NCBI GenBank assembly: GCA_021741155.1 | Contig: JAIOYP010000009.1 | Span: 1 to 64,000 of the forward strand | Source of the DNA: Flavobacteriales bacterium | GTDB taxonomy: Bacteria; Bacteroidota; Bacteroidia; UBA10329 | Length of the DNA stretch: 64,000 nucleotides | Direction: 5' to 3' | Part shown: piece by piece, positions 42,148 through 50,202 of the stretch | How positions within the stretch are numbered: the stretch's first letter is position 1 | How the letters are laid out: every line of letters begins with the position of its first letter | Made by a program: the position numbers and the translations under genes | The notes under the pieces: model-generated | Database searches by the model: none | Seen by the model: the letters and a program-made list of their open reading frames with translations, nothing else | What the model was told of the DNA's origin: nothing

Positions 42148-42515
42148 ATGTTTTGTTTCTTTTTCGCTTCAATCACCTTCATTAGGTCATCCATTTCTTT
42201 CACAGTCATGTCGTTGTCCTTCACGAAAAATGAAACCAAGTTCTTGAATGATCCATCGAAATAATTATCGACTAAGTGTCCAGCGGTGTGTTTGGTGTAA
42301 TCCTCCTTGGATACAATCGCAAAATACTGGTGTGTTTTCCCGAACGCCTTGTAACTCACAAACTCCTTCTTTTCTAAAATGCGGATAATGGTACTCACCG
42401 TATTGTACGCAGGTTTCGGCTCTGGAAACTCTTCAATCACATCCTTAACGAACGCTTTTTTGAGTTTCCATAACGCATGCATTACCTGTTCTTCGGCTTT
42501 CGTCAAATCTGTCAT
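42144..42515 (-). CDS. BlaI/MecI/CopY family transcriptional repressor
   Basis: 123 aa. Seen: N-terminal winged helix LTKAEEQVMHALWKLKKAFVKDVI, recognition segment PAYNTVSTIIRILEKKEFVSYKAFGKTHQY, and a C-terminal helical dimer domain (SFFVKDNDMTVKEMDDLMKVI), all canonical for BlaI. Family knowledge: dimer binds dyad operators and is cleaved on signal from a BlaR/MecR-type protease. No BlaR partner gene is adjacent. Two AACTA-N6-TAGTT dyads lie just upstream, probably its own operators. The stop codon is contributed by an inserted repeat. Confidence 0.93.
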   Translation of the reverse strand: MTDLTKAEEQVMHALWKLKKAFVKDVIEEFPEPKPAYNTVSTIIRILEKKEFVSYKAFGKTHQYFAIVSKEDYTKHTAGHLVDNYFDGSFKNLVSFFVKDNDMTVKEMDDLMKVIEAKKKQNM

Positions 42516-42528
42516 GGCGTGAATTTAT

Positions 42529-42564
42529 AACTAAAGAGTTAGTTTTATAACTATGCATTTAGTT
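42529..42564. promoter_or_regulatory. tandem operator pair AACTA-N6-TAGTT
   Basis: Two identical-format dyads at 42529-42544 and 42549-42564, exactly 20 bp apart (about two helix turns), in the divergent region between the BlaI-family gene and mqnB. Flanks are AT-rich (TTTATA). Likely bound by the BlaI-family protein in tandem dimers. Confidence 0.75.
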
Positions 42565-42667
42565 TTTGTTTAGCATTGGTTCTGATTCGTGCTAGAATCA
42601 GCCTCATAAATTTCGGTTTGGAGCGTCCTAGCTGCAAAACCTGAATCGAAGAGACTAAATTTGGCAC

Positions 42668-43282
42668 ATGGCAAAAAGGATTCTTCTCGTTTCAGCGACT
42701 CAAACAGAAATGATTTCTGCAGAGTTTGACGGCTTGGAGAAATTGATAACGGGCGTTGGAATGGTCGCAACTACGTTTGCTGTCACGCGCAAACTTGCCG
42801 CAACCCAATATGATTTGGTAATCAACATTGGAATAGCAGGCACGTTTACAAATGATGTAGAGATTGGTCAGGTTGTATGGGTTGCAATTGATGAGTTCTC
42901 AGAGCTAGGGGTTGAAGATCATTCGCGGTTTATTCCAGCGGATGATTTAGGGCTGATGGACGAAGCGGACCGAGTGTTTCATGCAGATGAAGATTACCGA
43001 CCAAATTTGCTGGGAGTCACCGCTTTGACGGTCAATCGTGTTCATGGAAACGCTGCGACTATCGAAAGAGATTTTAAACAATTTAAATGCAATATCGAAA
43101 CTATGGAAGGAGCAGCCGTGGCGTACGTCTGCAATCAATTTGACGTTCCGTGGGTTCAAATTCGGGCTATATCTAATATGGTTGAACCGAGAAACCGAGA
43201 CGCTTGGAACATTCCTTTGGCTATCAAAAACCTGCATTCGGAGGTAGAGAAATACATTTATGAATGGACTAATGAAGCATAA
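42668..43282 (+). CDS. mqnB: futalosine hydrolase
   Basis: 204 aa. Removes hypoxanthine from futalosine in the alternative menaquinone pathway. Seen: nucleoside-phosphorylase fold with LITGVGMVATTFAVTRKL, NIGIAGTF, and the catalytic ETMEGAAVAYVCNQ segment, ending with IRAISNMVEPRNRDAWNI. Reads into mqnD with an overlap, matching a pathway operon. Divergent from the BlaI-family gene, so the tandem operators may also affect it. Confidence 0.92.
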   Translation: MAKRILLVSATQTEMISAEFDGLEKLITGVGMVATTFAVTRKLAATQYDLVINIGIAGTFTNDVEIGQVVWVAIDEFSELGVEDHSRFIPADDLGLMDEADRVFHADEDYRPNLLGVTALTVNRVHGNAATIERDFKQFKCNIETMEGAAVAYVCNQFDVPWVQIRAISNMVEPRNRDAWNIPLAIKNLHSEVEKYIYEWTNEA

Positions 43283-44102
43283 ACTTACGCTTGGTTTTTC
43301 GCCTTGTCCGAACGATACCTTCATTTTTGATGCCTTGGTCAATGGAAGAATTGACCTTGGTGATATTGAACTGGAAGTTGTGTTGGCCGATGTGGAAGAA
43401 CTGAACCGCATGGCGATTGCTGGGAAATTGGACATTACCAAAATCAGTTACAATGCTTTTGCGCGCGTACATTATATGTATCAGCTGCTGAATGCCGGAA
43501 GTGCATTGGGCAATAAGTGTGGGCCGTTATTGATTGCGAAGAAACCGTTGACCGTAGATGAATTACAAACCGTTACGATTGCCATTCCTGGAAAGAACAC
43601 AACTGCCAACTTCTTGATGTCATTCGCTTATCCTGATGCTTCAAATAAAAAGGAATTCCTTTTCTCAGAAATTGAAAAGGCGGTCTTGAATGATGAAGTG
43701 GAAGCTGGAGTCATTATCCATGAAAACCGATTCACGTACTCAGAAAAAGGGTTAGTGAAGATTGCCGATTTGGGAGAAGTTTGGGAACAAAAAACAGGTT
43801 TCCCGATTCCGCTTGGCGGCATTGCCATTCACCGCAGATTGAAGCCAGAATTGCGTAGGCGATTTGATGCTCTGCTCAGAGAAAGCGTGCAATTTGCGTT
43901 CAATAATCCCGAAGCTTCAAAAGATTACGTCAAGTGTCATGCGCAGGAAATGGACGAAGCAGTGATGCGTTCACATATCAATCTCTACGTCAATAAATAT
44001 TCAATTGATCTTGGAGAAAAAGGAAAAAGTGCAATTGCTAAAATGTACGAGGTCGGAAAGACCTTCGGAATGCCGAGGGTTGAAGATTCGGTTTTTGTCT
44101 AA
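43272..44102 (+). CDS. mqnD: 1,4-dihydroxy-6-naphthoate synthase
   Basis: 276 aa from ATG 43272 (MKHKLTLGFSPCPNDTF); an ATG at 43260 is less likely. Converts cyclic dehypoxanthine futalosine to dihydroxynaphthoate. Seen: SPCPNDTFIFDA loop, DITKISYNAFARV, GNKCGPLLIAKK, IPGKNTTANF and VIIHENRFTYSEKGL, the conserved substrate-binding-protein-like blocks of MqnD. Overlaps the mqnB stop by 11 nt. A 28-bp palindrome follows its stop by 10 nt. Confidence 0.94.
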   Translation: MKHKLTLGFSPCPNDTFIFDALVNGRIDLGDIELEVVLADVEELNRMAIAGKLDITKISYNAFARVHYMYQLLNAGSALGNKCGPLLIAKKPLTVDELQTVTIAIPGKNTTANFLMSFAYPDASNKKEFLFSEIEKAVLNDEVEAGVIIHENRFTYSEKGLVKIADLGEVWEQKTGFPIPLGGIAIHRRLKPELRRRFDALLRESVQFAFNNPEASKDYVKCHAQEMDEAVMRSHINLYVNKYSIDLGEKGKSAIAKMYEVGKTFGMPRVEDSVFV

Positions 44103-44112
44103 GGATTCGTCT

Positions 44113-44140
44113 GTTAGGGTTCGATGCATCGAACCCTAAC
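44113..44140. repeat. 28-bp palindrome GTTAGGGTTCGATG-type, copy 2
   Basis: Perfect dyad GTTAGGGTTCGATG / CATCGAACCCTAAC centred on TGCA, between the convergent mqnD and lipoprotein genes. Compared with 23459-23480 it differs by a T-A to C-G pair swap that keeps the dyad. Confidence 0.9.
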
Positions 44141-44147
44141 CTAACCG

Positions 44148-45017
44148 CTACTGTGTGAAGTTGAAGACTTCGCCATCAACTTCAATAGTCGCTTGCTTAT
44201 CGCATTCTCCCATTCCGTAATCGATAGTTCCATCGTTGAAATTGGCAGGCGAAATGACCATCGTTCCTTTATTGATGTAGGCACAACCTGTTTGAAGAAC
44301 CAATGCAGTTGATGATTCCCAAGTAAACGGATGTGTGTTCGAATCATTGCCTTCGCCTGAGCCTGTCAGTTCAAAAACATCATCGTTCAAACCAGCTACT
44401 CCCATAATGCTTGTGGTATCTGGCGTGTTGAAATGAGTGGTATCTCCTTCTGTCCATGTTCTGTTGAGGTTTGCTTCCCAAAGAACTTGCTGAGAACCCC
44501 AAGAAATAATGGCGTCAGAAATTGTTTCGCTGTAGGTTGGATTTCCTGAGCCATCGGCAGCACCAACAGTAACGGAATACGTTCCTGCAAGCGTGTATTG
44601 ACCTTTCGTAAAGCCATCGAAAAGTATGTCAATTGTAGTTCCTTCGTCTCCAAAATTTCCGCTGAATTCGGCAGTGAAAATTCCTTTTCTAACAATTCCA
44701 TTTGGACCAGTACAACCAGTTGTTCCGTAATCAACGGTCAAGGTTTTTGGGAATGTTGAACCGAGGGGCGAAAGTGTGGCTGTGGCACAGGAGGCCGTTC
44801 CGCTCAAAGTCCAAGATGATTGGCTAATCTGATTCAGTGGTGTTCCATTGTTGACCGCAGTACTCAATTGTGCAAACACATCGTTGAAAACGATGATGGC
44901 AACCGAACTATTGCTGGCAGCTTGAATGTTCTGATGCACAACTTTCTTGCAACTAGAGATGAAAACAACACTAGTCAAAAGTGTCAATGCAATCGGGAAA
45001 AGGAATTTTCTGTTCAT
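44148..45017 (-). CDS. secreted lipoprotein, unknown function
   Basis: 289 aa from ATG 45017, where a lipoprotein signal starts (MNRKFLFPIALTLLTSVVFISSC, Cys23). The longer open frame upstream overlaps folA and is rejected. Seen: a Thr/Gly/Asp-rich body of predicted beta strands, with two possible disulfide pairs (CATATL..TGC and TGC..ECDK) and no catalytic signature. No T9SS tail. Follows folA in the same direction after 37 nt and may end the lipoprotein-thyA-folA transcript. Family not recognised. Confidence 0.7.
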   Translation of the reverse strand: MNRKFLFPIALTLLTSVVFISSCKKVVHQNIQAASNSSVAIIVFNDVFAQLSTAVNNGTPLNQISQSSWTLSGTASCATATLSPLGSTFPKTLTVDYGTTGCTGPNGIVRKGIFTAEFSGNFGDEGTTIDILFDGFTKGQYTLAGTYSVTVGAADGSGNPTYSETISDAIISWGSQQVLWEANLNRTWTEGDTTHFNTPDTTSIMGVAGLNDDVFELTGSGEGNDSNTHPFTWESSTALVLQTGCAYINKGTMVISPANFNDGTIDYGMGECDKQATIEVDGEVFNFTQ

Positions 45018-45054
45018 AATTCTTGGTTGTAAAATCGTGTGTAAAGTAACGGTT

Positions 45055-45534
45055 TTAAGCTCTTTCGTAGGTGATAAAGGTAAACGAATGTGGATGTTTT
45101 TCGTCCGTTGGATGAGCAGTCGTCTCAACTTCTTTCCATTCAGTTCCGAGTTTCGGGAAATGTCTGTCTCCTTCAAACGAGTGATGAACACGCGTGAGAT
45201 AAACTCGGTCAACTAAATCAAGCGCCAAGCGATAAATCTGTTCTCCACCAACGATGAAGGCTTCATTATCATTTTTGGCCAATGCCAATGCTTCTTCAAG
45301 CGAATTGACGATTTCGCATCCCTCAGCTTTGAAATTTGAATCTCGCGTAATGATGATGTTGGTGCGATTTGGCAGTGGACGGCCAACAGATTCATAGGTT
45401 TTTCGCCCCATGATGATGGCGTGCCCGCTCGTTTTCTGTTTGAAAAACTTCAAATCATCTGGCAAATGCCAAATGAGGTCGTTGTCTTTTCCGATGACGT
45501 TGTTCTCGTCTGCTGCGACAATAATGCTAATCAT
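45055..45534 (-). CDS. folA: dihydrofolate reductase
   Basis: 159 aa, standard length. Seen: [26 protein letters not shown], with the catalytic acidic/Trp region, [23 protein letters not shown] for NADPH and [13 protein letters not shown]. Reduces dihydrofolate made by ThyA, whose gene overlaps by 4 nt upstream (ATGA). Confidence 0.97.
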   Translation of the reverse strand: MISIIVAADENNVIGKDNDLIWHLPDDLKFFKQKTSGHAIIMGRKTYESVGRPLPNRTNIIITRDSNFKAEGCEIVNSLEEALALAKNDNEAFIVGGEQIYRLALDLVDRVYLTRVHHSFEGDRHFPKLGTEWKEVETTAHPTDEKHPHSFTFITYERA

Positions 45535-46325
45535 ACGGCTATCGGTGCTTTGATTCCCGGATGCGGTTCGTAGTTCAGCAACTCAAAATCATCATACCTG
45601 AAGTCAAAAATGTCTTTCACAGCAGGATTGATTTTCATGGTTGGGAGTGTTCTCAACTCACGGCTCAGTTGCAATTCGGTCTGCTCAAAATGGTTGGAGT
45701 AGAGGTGAGCATCGCCAAATGTGTGAACGAAATCTCCAGGTTCAAGATTGCAGACTTGAGCAATCATCATAGTGAGTAAGGCGTATGAAGCGATATTGAA
45801 GGGAACACCCAAGAAAATATCTGCGCTGCGCTGATACAATTGACAAGATAATTTTCCATCGGCAACATAAAACTGGAACATGGTGTGGCACGGAGGCAAG
45901 GCCATGTTTTCCACCTCAGCCACATTCCAAGCACTTACAATATGACGTCTGGAATCTGGATTGTTCTTAATCCCGTCAATCAGTTTTACGATTTGGTCAA
46001 TTTTTTTCCCGTCAGGAGTTGGCCACGAACGCCACTGAACACCATAAACGGGGCCTAATTCTCCATCCTCATCTGCCCATTCATCCCAAATAGAAACTCC
46101 ATTTTCTTTTAGGTATTTGATGTTGCTGTCGCCTTTCAAAAACCACAAAAGTTCGTGGATGATTGAGCGTAAATGCAGTTTTTTAGTCGTAACCACGGGA
46201 AAGCCTTCGCTAAGATCGAAGCGCATTTGATAGCCAAAAACACTGCGCGTACCAGTTCCTGTCCGATCCGATTTATCGGTTCCGGTTTCCATTACGTGGC
46301 GCATCAGGTCGTGGTACTGTTTCAT
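45531..46325 (-). CDS. thyA: thymidylate synthase
   Basis: 264 aa. Methylates dUMP with methylene-tetrahydrofolate. Seen: [32 protein letters not shown], nucleophile Cys in [32 protein letters not shown], and the dUMP-binding GDAHLYSNH. Matches E. coli ThyA in length. Cotranscribed with folA and probably the lipoprotein gene ending 9 nt upstream. Confidence 0.98.
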   Translation of the reverse strand: MKQYHDLMRHVMETGTDKSDRTGTGTRSVFGYQMRFDLSEGFPVVTTKKLHLRSIIHELLWFLKGDSNIKYLKENGVSIWDEWADEDGELGPVYGVQWRSWPTPDGKKIDQIVKLIDGIKNNPDSRRHIVSAWNVAEVENMALPPCHTMFQFYVADGKLSCQLYQRSADIFLGVPFNIASYALLTMMIAQVCNLEPGDFVHTFGDAHLYSNHFEQTELQLSRELRTLPTMKINPAVKDIFDFRYDDFELLNYEPHPGIKAPIAV

Positions 46326-46334
46326 GCTTTTAAA

Positions 46335-46955
46335 TTATTGAGGATAAATGGTTCGAGCGTGAAATCTTCCGTTTCTCAAATCGAGATGTCCGCCTGTACC
46401 GTTAAATACACGGCAATTGAATGTGCCTTTGGTTTTGGCTCCAAACTGCAATTCATCAACCGCCTTATGTGATGTGATTTCGAAATTGGCCCAACTTTCT
46501 TGTGTTCCGTACTGCACGTCACTGCTCCAAGTTACACTGTCATTATCTACGTAGAAAAAGATGGCTCCTTCAATTCCAGCAGTTGTGCTGTCCAAGTTGT
46601 AAGATCCGTAACCGTACGTTCCTTCATCAAAAAGGGAATAACTGACATTGTAAGATGGGAATAACGTGTCGGTGAGAAACTTCACAACTTGAATTCCCAC
46701 CGTGTTCTTGGTGTAATCTGGTGTTTGGGAACTTCGCTGAAAGACGGTATACTGACTATGCAATCTGCCAAGAGAATCCTCATAGGTTCGAATGCCTGGT
46801 CCATTACCGTAGTTTTCTTCGCCATCTTCATAGTAAACCGTGTCGCTTCCAATTTCGAATTCAACAAAAAACAAGTTGTCTTCTCCTGGTTGAAGTTCTT
46901 CTTTCTTGCAAGAGGCAAACAAAATCACGAATAGTGCAAAATAGATTGCTCTCAT
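46335..46955 (-). CDS. secreted lipoprotein, unknown function
   Basis: 206 aa from ATG 46955 (MRAIYFALFVILFASCKKE, Cys16 lipobox FASC). Seen: Tyr/Gly-rich beta-like body (YEDGEENYGNGPGIRTY, YGYGSYNL), no recognised domain. Begins the lipoprotein-thyA-folA-lipoprotein run and carries a good -7 box. Its pairing with thyA may simply be positional. Family not recognised. Confidence 0.75.
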   Translation of the reverse strand: MRAIYFALFVILFASCKKEELQPGEDNLFFVEFEIGSDTVYYEDGEENYGNGPGIRTYEDSLGRLHSQYTVFQRSSQTPDYTKNTVGIQVVKFLTDTLFPSYNVSYSLFDEGTYGYGSYNLDSTTAGIEGAIFFYVDNDSVTWSSDVQYGTQESWANFEITSHKAVDELQFGAKTKGTFNCRVFNGTGGHLDLRNGRFHARTIYPQ

Positions 46956-46973
46956 TTTTAGGACATTGAGAAA

Positions 46974-46981
46974 CAAAAGTA
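46974..46981 (-). promoter_or_regulatory. -7 element TACTTTTG of the thyA-folA run
   Basis: Minus-strand TACTTTTG 18 nt upstream of the lipoprotein ATG at 46955. No standard-spaced TTG. Confidence 0.5.
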
Positions 46982-47043
46982 ATTACGCGGGAACGTAATT
47001 ATCCGCGCTTTAAGAATCGGGTATCAACAATTTTTCCCCAATC

Positions 47044-48066
47044 TCAATGGAGGGTTAGACGGATAGGAAGGTGGTCTGAATAACCGCCATGATACTTTGG
47101 TCCGCCATAGGTTTTACTTGGAGATGGTTCGCTTCCGTCTTTTGGAAAAAACAGCAGCCAATCTTCTTTGAAAATTGCGACTGACGAATCTGAAGCAGCG
47201 TATCCTTTTGTGCTATTAAGTAAGCCATCTGATACGATAAATTGATCGAGCATTCCCCAGTCTCCTTTATAGTTGTAGCTGCCCAATCCGCTTTGATTGA
47301 GGTTGTAGGTCAGGTTGGTGAGTTTATTATTTGCGCCAGGTTTACAGTTCATAACTTCGGTCATGGAGCGGTTGTCTGGGTAATCGTTGAAATCTCCCAT
47401 GCAAATGACCTTGGCGTTCTTGTTCCGTTGTAAAATGGAGTCGATTTTTGTTCGGAGAACGGTTGCGGCAAGTAAACGTTTCGGCTCGCTTGCTTCTTCG
47501 CCACCACGTCTGGATGGCCAATGATTAACGAAGAAATGAAGCGTATCCTTTCCTGAAAGTAGTTTGGCGTAAAGGATATCACGGGTGGTGGTTTCTGGTT
47601 CAAAATCGAAGAAAACATTCAGTTTTTCGTGATAGAGTTCAGAAAGAATTTCTGAGTTGTAAGCTAGGGCAACATCTATGCCTCTGGCATCCGGACTGTT
47701 TTCGTGGATGACTTTGAATTTGACTTTGCCAAGCGAATCGGTTTTGAAAAGGTCTTCTACTACTTTTCGGTTCTCAATTTCGCAAACTCCTACCACTTCT
47801 GGAAGTCCGTCTTCAGATATGGCGGTGAGCACTTTTGCGAGGTCAACTAGCTTCTTTGCGTAGCGTTCCTGAGTCCAATTGTTGGCACTGTCGGGAAGGA
47901 ATTCGTTGTCTAAAACAAGGGTGTCATCAACGGTATCGTACAGGTTTTCCACATTGTAGAAAACAACTTCAATTGGTTGAGTTAATTCTTGACTGCATCC
48001 TGTAGTGAGCTGGAGCAGTCCGAGATTGATGATTATTGAGAGGGTTCTGAAAATTGGGTTTTGCAT
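47044..48066 (-). CDS. endonuclease/exonuclease/phosphatase family lipoprotein
   Basis: 340 aa from ATG 48066 (Cys24 after QLTTGC). Seen: all EEP-fold motifs in order: VVFYNVENLYD, CEIENRKVVEDL with the metal Glu, FVNHWPSRRGG, GDFNDYPDNRS and the terminal SDHLPIRL catalytic Asp-His. Family knowledge: members cleave phosphodiesters of DNA, RNA or lipids. Lipid-anchored location and lack of DNA-binding additions fit a periplasmic or surface phosphodiesterase. Substrate unknown. Single gene with its own -7 box. Confidence 0.9.
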   Translation of the reverse strand: MQNPIFRTLSIIINLGLLQLTTGCSQELTQPIEVVFYNVENLYDTVDDTLVLDNEFLPDSANNWTQERYAKKLVDLAKVLTAISEDGLPEVVGVCEIENRKVVEDLFKTDSLGKVKFKVIHENSPDARGIDVALAYNSEILSELYHEKLNVFFDFEPETTTRDILYAKLLSGKDTLHFFVNHWPSRRGGEEASEPKRLLAATVLRTKIDSILQRNKNAKVICMGDFNDYPDNRSMTEVMNCKPGANNKLTNLTYNLNQSGLGSYNYKGDWGMLDQFIVSDGLLNSTKGYAASDSSVAIFKEDWLLFFPKDGSEPSPSKTYGGPKYHGGYSDHLPIRLTLH

Positions 48067-48084
48067 GGTGGGTTTTCTGGCGCG

Positions 48085-48092
48085 CAAATGTA
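48085..48092 (-). promoter_or_regulatory. -7 element TACATTTG of the EEP lipoprotein gene
   Basis: Minus-strand TACATTTG 18 nt upstream of the ATG at 48066, abutting structured element B. Confidence 0.55.
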
Positions 48093-48103
48093 GAAAGATG
48101 CGC

Positions 48104-48200
48104 CCGCGCGAGGGGTGGGAGCGGCATCCTTTTTTGAGGAACGAAAAAAAAGATACAGCGGACGACCCGACCCCGATTTTTTATCGGGGACGCGCCCAAA
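48104..48200 (+). repeat. structured intergenic element, copy B
   Basis: Same 5' block and 3' end as copy A (20873-20989). Its variant hairpins keep pairing: GGGTG/CATCC (G-U replaces A-U) and a new CCCCGAT/ATCGGGG stem where copy A has ACCC/GGGT. Between divergent EEP lipoprotein and parE genes, plus orientation before parE. Confidence 0.8.
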
Positions 48201-48307
48201 AACCCTTGTTCACATCCCTGTTGAAAACCAAGGTGAAATAAGTTCAATCTGACCGTGCTCTACTACTATATTTATTGTCCGCAAGAAAGGAAGGATAGAA
48301 GACGGAA

Positions 48308-50176
48308 ATGGCGCAGGAAACACAATACGGAGCAGAGCAAATTCGATCGCTTGAATGGCATGAACATATTCGGCTTAGGCCAGGTATGTACATTGGCAAA
48401 CTGGGCGATGGAAGCCAGTATGACGATGGTGTTTACATTCTAATCAAGGAGGTTATTGACAACTCGATTGATGAGTTTGTGATGGGAAATGGCCGCACGA
48501 TTGAGGTTACGGTGAAGGAACGTTCGGTGCGAATTCGCGATTACGGTCGTGGCATTCCGCTGACCAAAGTTGTGGATTGTGTAAGTAAAATCAACACTGG
48601 AGCGAAGTACGATTCGGTTGCTTTTAAGAAGTCGGTTGGATTGAATGGAGTAGGTACCAAGGCTGTGAATGCTATGTCTTCGGTGTTTACTATTCAGTGC
48701 TACCGCGATGATCAGACCAAGTTGGCTGAGTTCGAGAAAGGAATAATTACAAAAGATGCTCCTATTGAGCCGAGTACTCAGCGGAAGGGTACAATCACAT
48801 ATTTTGAGCCTGATGAATCACTTTTCAAGGGATTTCGGTACCGCGATGAGCATGTGAAGAAGATGTTGTGGAACTATTGTTACCTCAATCCTGGGTTGAC
48901 GATTCTCTACAACGGTGAGAAAATGATTTCCGAAAATGGTCTGAGAGACCTGTTGGAGGCCAAGATTGATGATGATATCTGTTATCCGATTATTCACCTG
49001 AGAGGTGAGGATATTGAGGTGGCGATTACGCACGGACATTCATCGCGAGAGGAATATTATTCGTTTGTCAACGGTCAGCATACCACCATGGGCGGTACGC
49101 ACCAAGGTGCTTTTCGCGAAGCAGTAGTGACGACCATTAGAACACATTTTAAGAAGGAATTTGATGCCAGTGATGTCCGAAGTGGAATCATCGCAGCTAT
49201 TTCTGTGAAGGTGATGGAACCTGTTTTTGAAAGTCAGACGAAGACCAAATTGGGTTCTCAGAATGTGGCTGAAGATGGCCCTTCGATGAAGGCGTTCGTT
49301 GGGGATTTTCTTAAAACCGATCTCGACAATTTCCTTCATAAGAATACAGATGTTGCCGATTTGCTTTTGAAGCGAATTCAGCAAGCAGAACGAGAACGGA
49401 AAGAGCTTTCAGGCATTAAGAAATTGGCTCGTGACCGGGCGAAAAAATCCAGCCTTCACAATAAGAAATTACGCGATTGCCGTATTCATTTCGATTCGAA
49501 CAAGGAACGGTCGGATGAAACTACGATTTTCATCACCGAGGGAGATTCTGCTTCTGGTTCCATCACCAAAAGTCGTGACCCAAACACGCAAGCCGTATTT
49601 AGCTTGCGTGGAAAACCACTGAATAGCTACGGTCTAACGAGAAAGGTTGTTTACGAGAACGAGGAATTCAACCTTTTGCAAGCCGCATTGAATATTGAAG
49701 ATGGGCTGGAAGGGTTGCGCTATAATAAGATAGTTGTGGCTACTGATGCCGATGTGGATGGAATGCACATTCGTTTGCTTCTACTTACGTTCCTTCTACA
49801 ATTCTTCCCTGATTTGATTAAGAATGGACACGTTTATATATTACAAACACCTCTTTTCCGTGTTCGTAACAAGAAAGAAACGCGCTATTGCTATTCGGAA
49901 GATGAGCGGAGAGATGCCATTGCCCATCTTGGAAAGAACCCTGAGATAACGCGTTTCAAAGGTTTAGGAGAAATTTCGCCCGATGAATTCAAGAATTTCA
50001 TTGGAGAAGACATGCGATTGGATCCAGTTGAGATTAGAAAAGAAGATCACTTGAGTCAGATGCTGGAGTTTTTCATGGGTAAAAATACTCCTGATAGACA
50101 AGATTTCATCATTGATAGATTAAGGATTGAGAAGGACTTGGTCGAGGATTTGGAGAGCGAGAAAATTGAAGCATAA
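48308..50176 (+). CDS. parE: DNA topoisomerase IV subunit B
   Basis: 622 aa. ATPase half of the type II topoisomerase that unlinks replicated chromosomes. Seen: GHKL ATP site ([37 protein letters not shown]), the TOPRIM metal site [14 protein letters not shown] and [10 protein letters not shown], and the C-terminal [12 protein letters not shown]. It lacks the extra insertion of some GyrB proteins and is followed at once by its A subunit, which makes ParE the better call. RBS is not obvious; a TATATTTA near-match to the -7 box lies about 30 nt upstream. Confidence 0.93.
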   Translation: MAQETQYGAEQIRSLEWHEHIRLRPGMYIGKLGDGSQYDDGVYILIKEVIDNSIDEFVMGNGRTIEVTVKERSVRIRDYGRGIPLTKVVDCVSKINTGAKYDSVAFKKSVGLNGVGTKAVNAMSSVFTIQCYRDDQTKLAEFEKGIITKDAPIEPSTQRKGTITYFEPDESLFKGFRYRDEHVKKMLWNYCYLNPGLTILYNGEKMISENGLRDLLEAKIDDDICYPIIHLRGEDIEVAITHGHSSREEYYSFVNGQHTTMGGTHQGAFREAVVTTIRTHFKKEFDASDVRSGIIAAISVKVMEPVFESQTKTKLGSQNVAEDGPSMKAFVGDFLKTDLDNFLHKNTDVADLLLKRIQQAERERKELSGIKKLARDRAKKSSLHNKKLRDCRIHFDSNKERSDETTIFITEGDSASGSITKSRDPNTQAVFSLRGKPLNSYGLTRKVVYENEEFNLLQAALNIEDGLEGLRYNKIVVATDADVDGMHIRLLLLTFLLQFFPDLIKNGHVYILQTPLFRVRNKKETRYCYSEDERRDAIAHLGKNPEITRFKGLGEISPDEFKNFIGEDMRLDPVEIRKEDHLSQMLEFFMGKNTPDRQDFIIDRLRIEKDLVEDLESEKIEA

Positions 50177-50202
50177 CAGTTTTAGAAAGTACAGGAAATA
50201 AT

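Noticed and set aside
29845-42515. Horizontally acquired capsule island with transposase remnants
   Set aside because: No transposase, integrase or tRNA boundary is present and the genes read like ordinary operons in style with neighbours.
42668-43282. mqnB as purine-nucleoside phosphorylase or MTA/SAH nucleosidase
   Set aside because: The mqnD gene directly downstream and the futalosine-type segment favour futalosine hydrolase.
45018-45212. Long upstream extension of the 44148-45017 lipoprotein
   Set aside because: It overlaps folA on the same strand in another frame; the lipoprotein signal starts at 45017.
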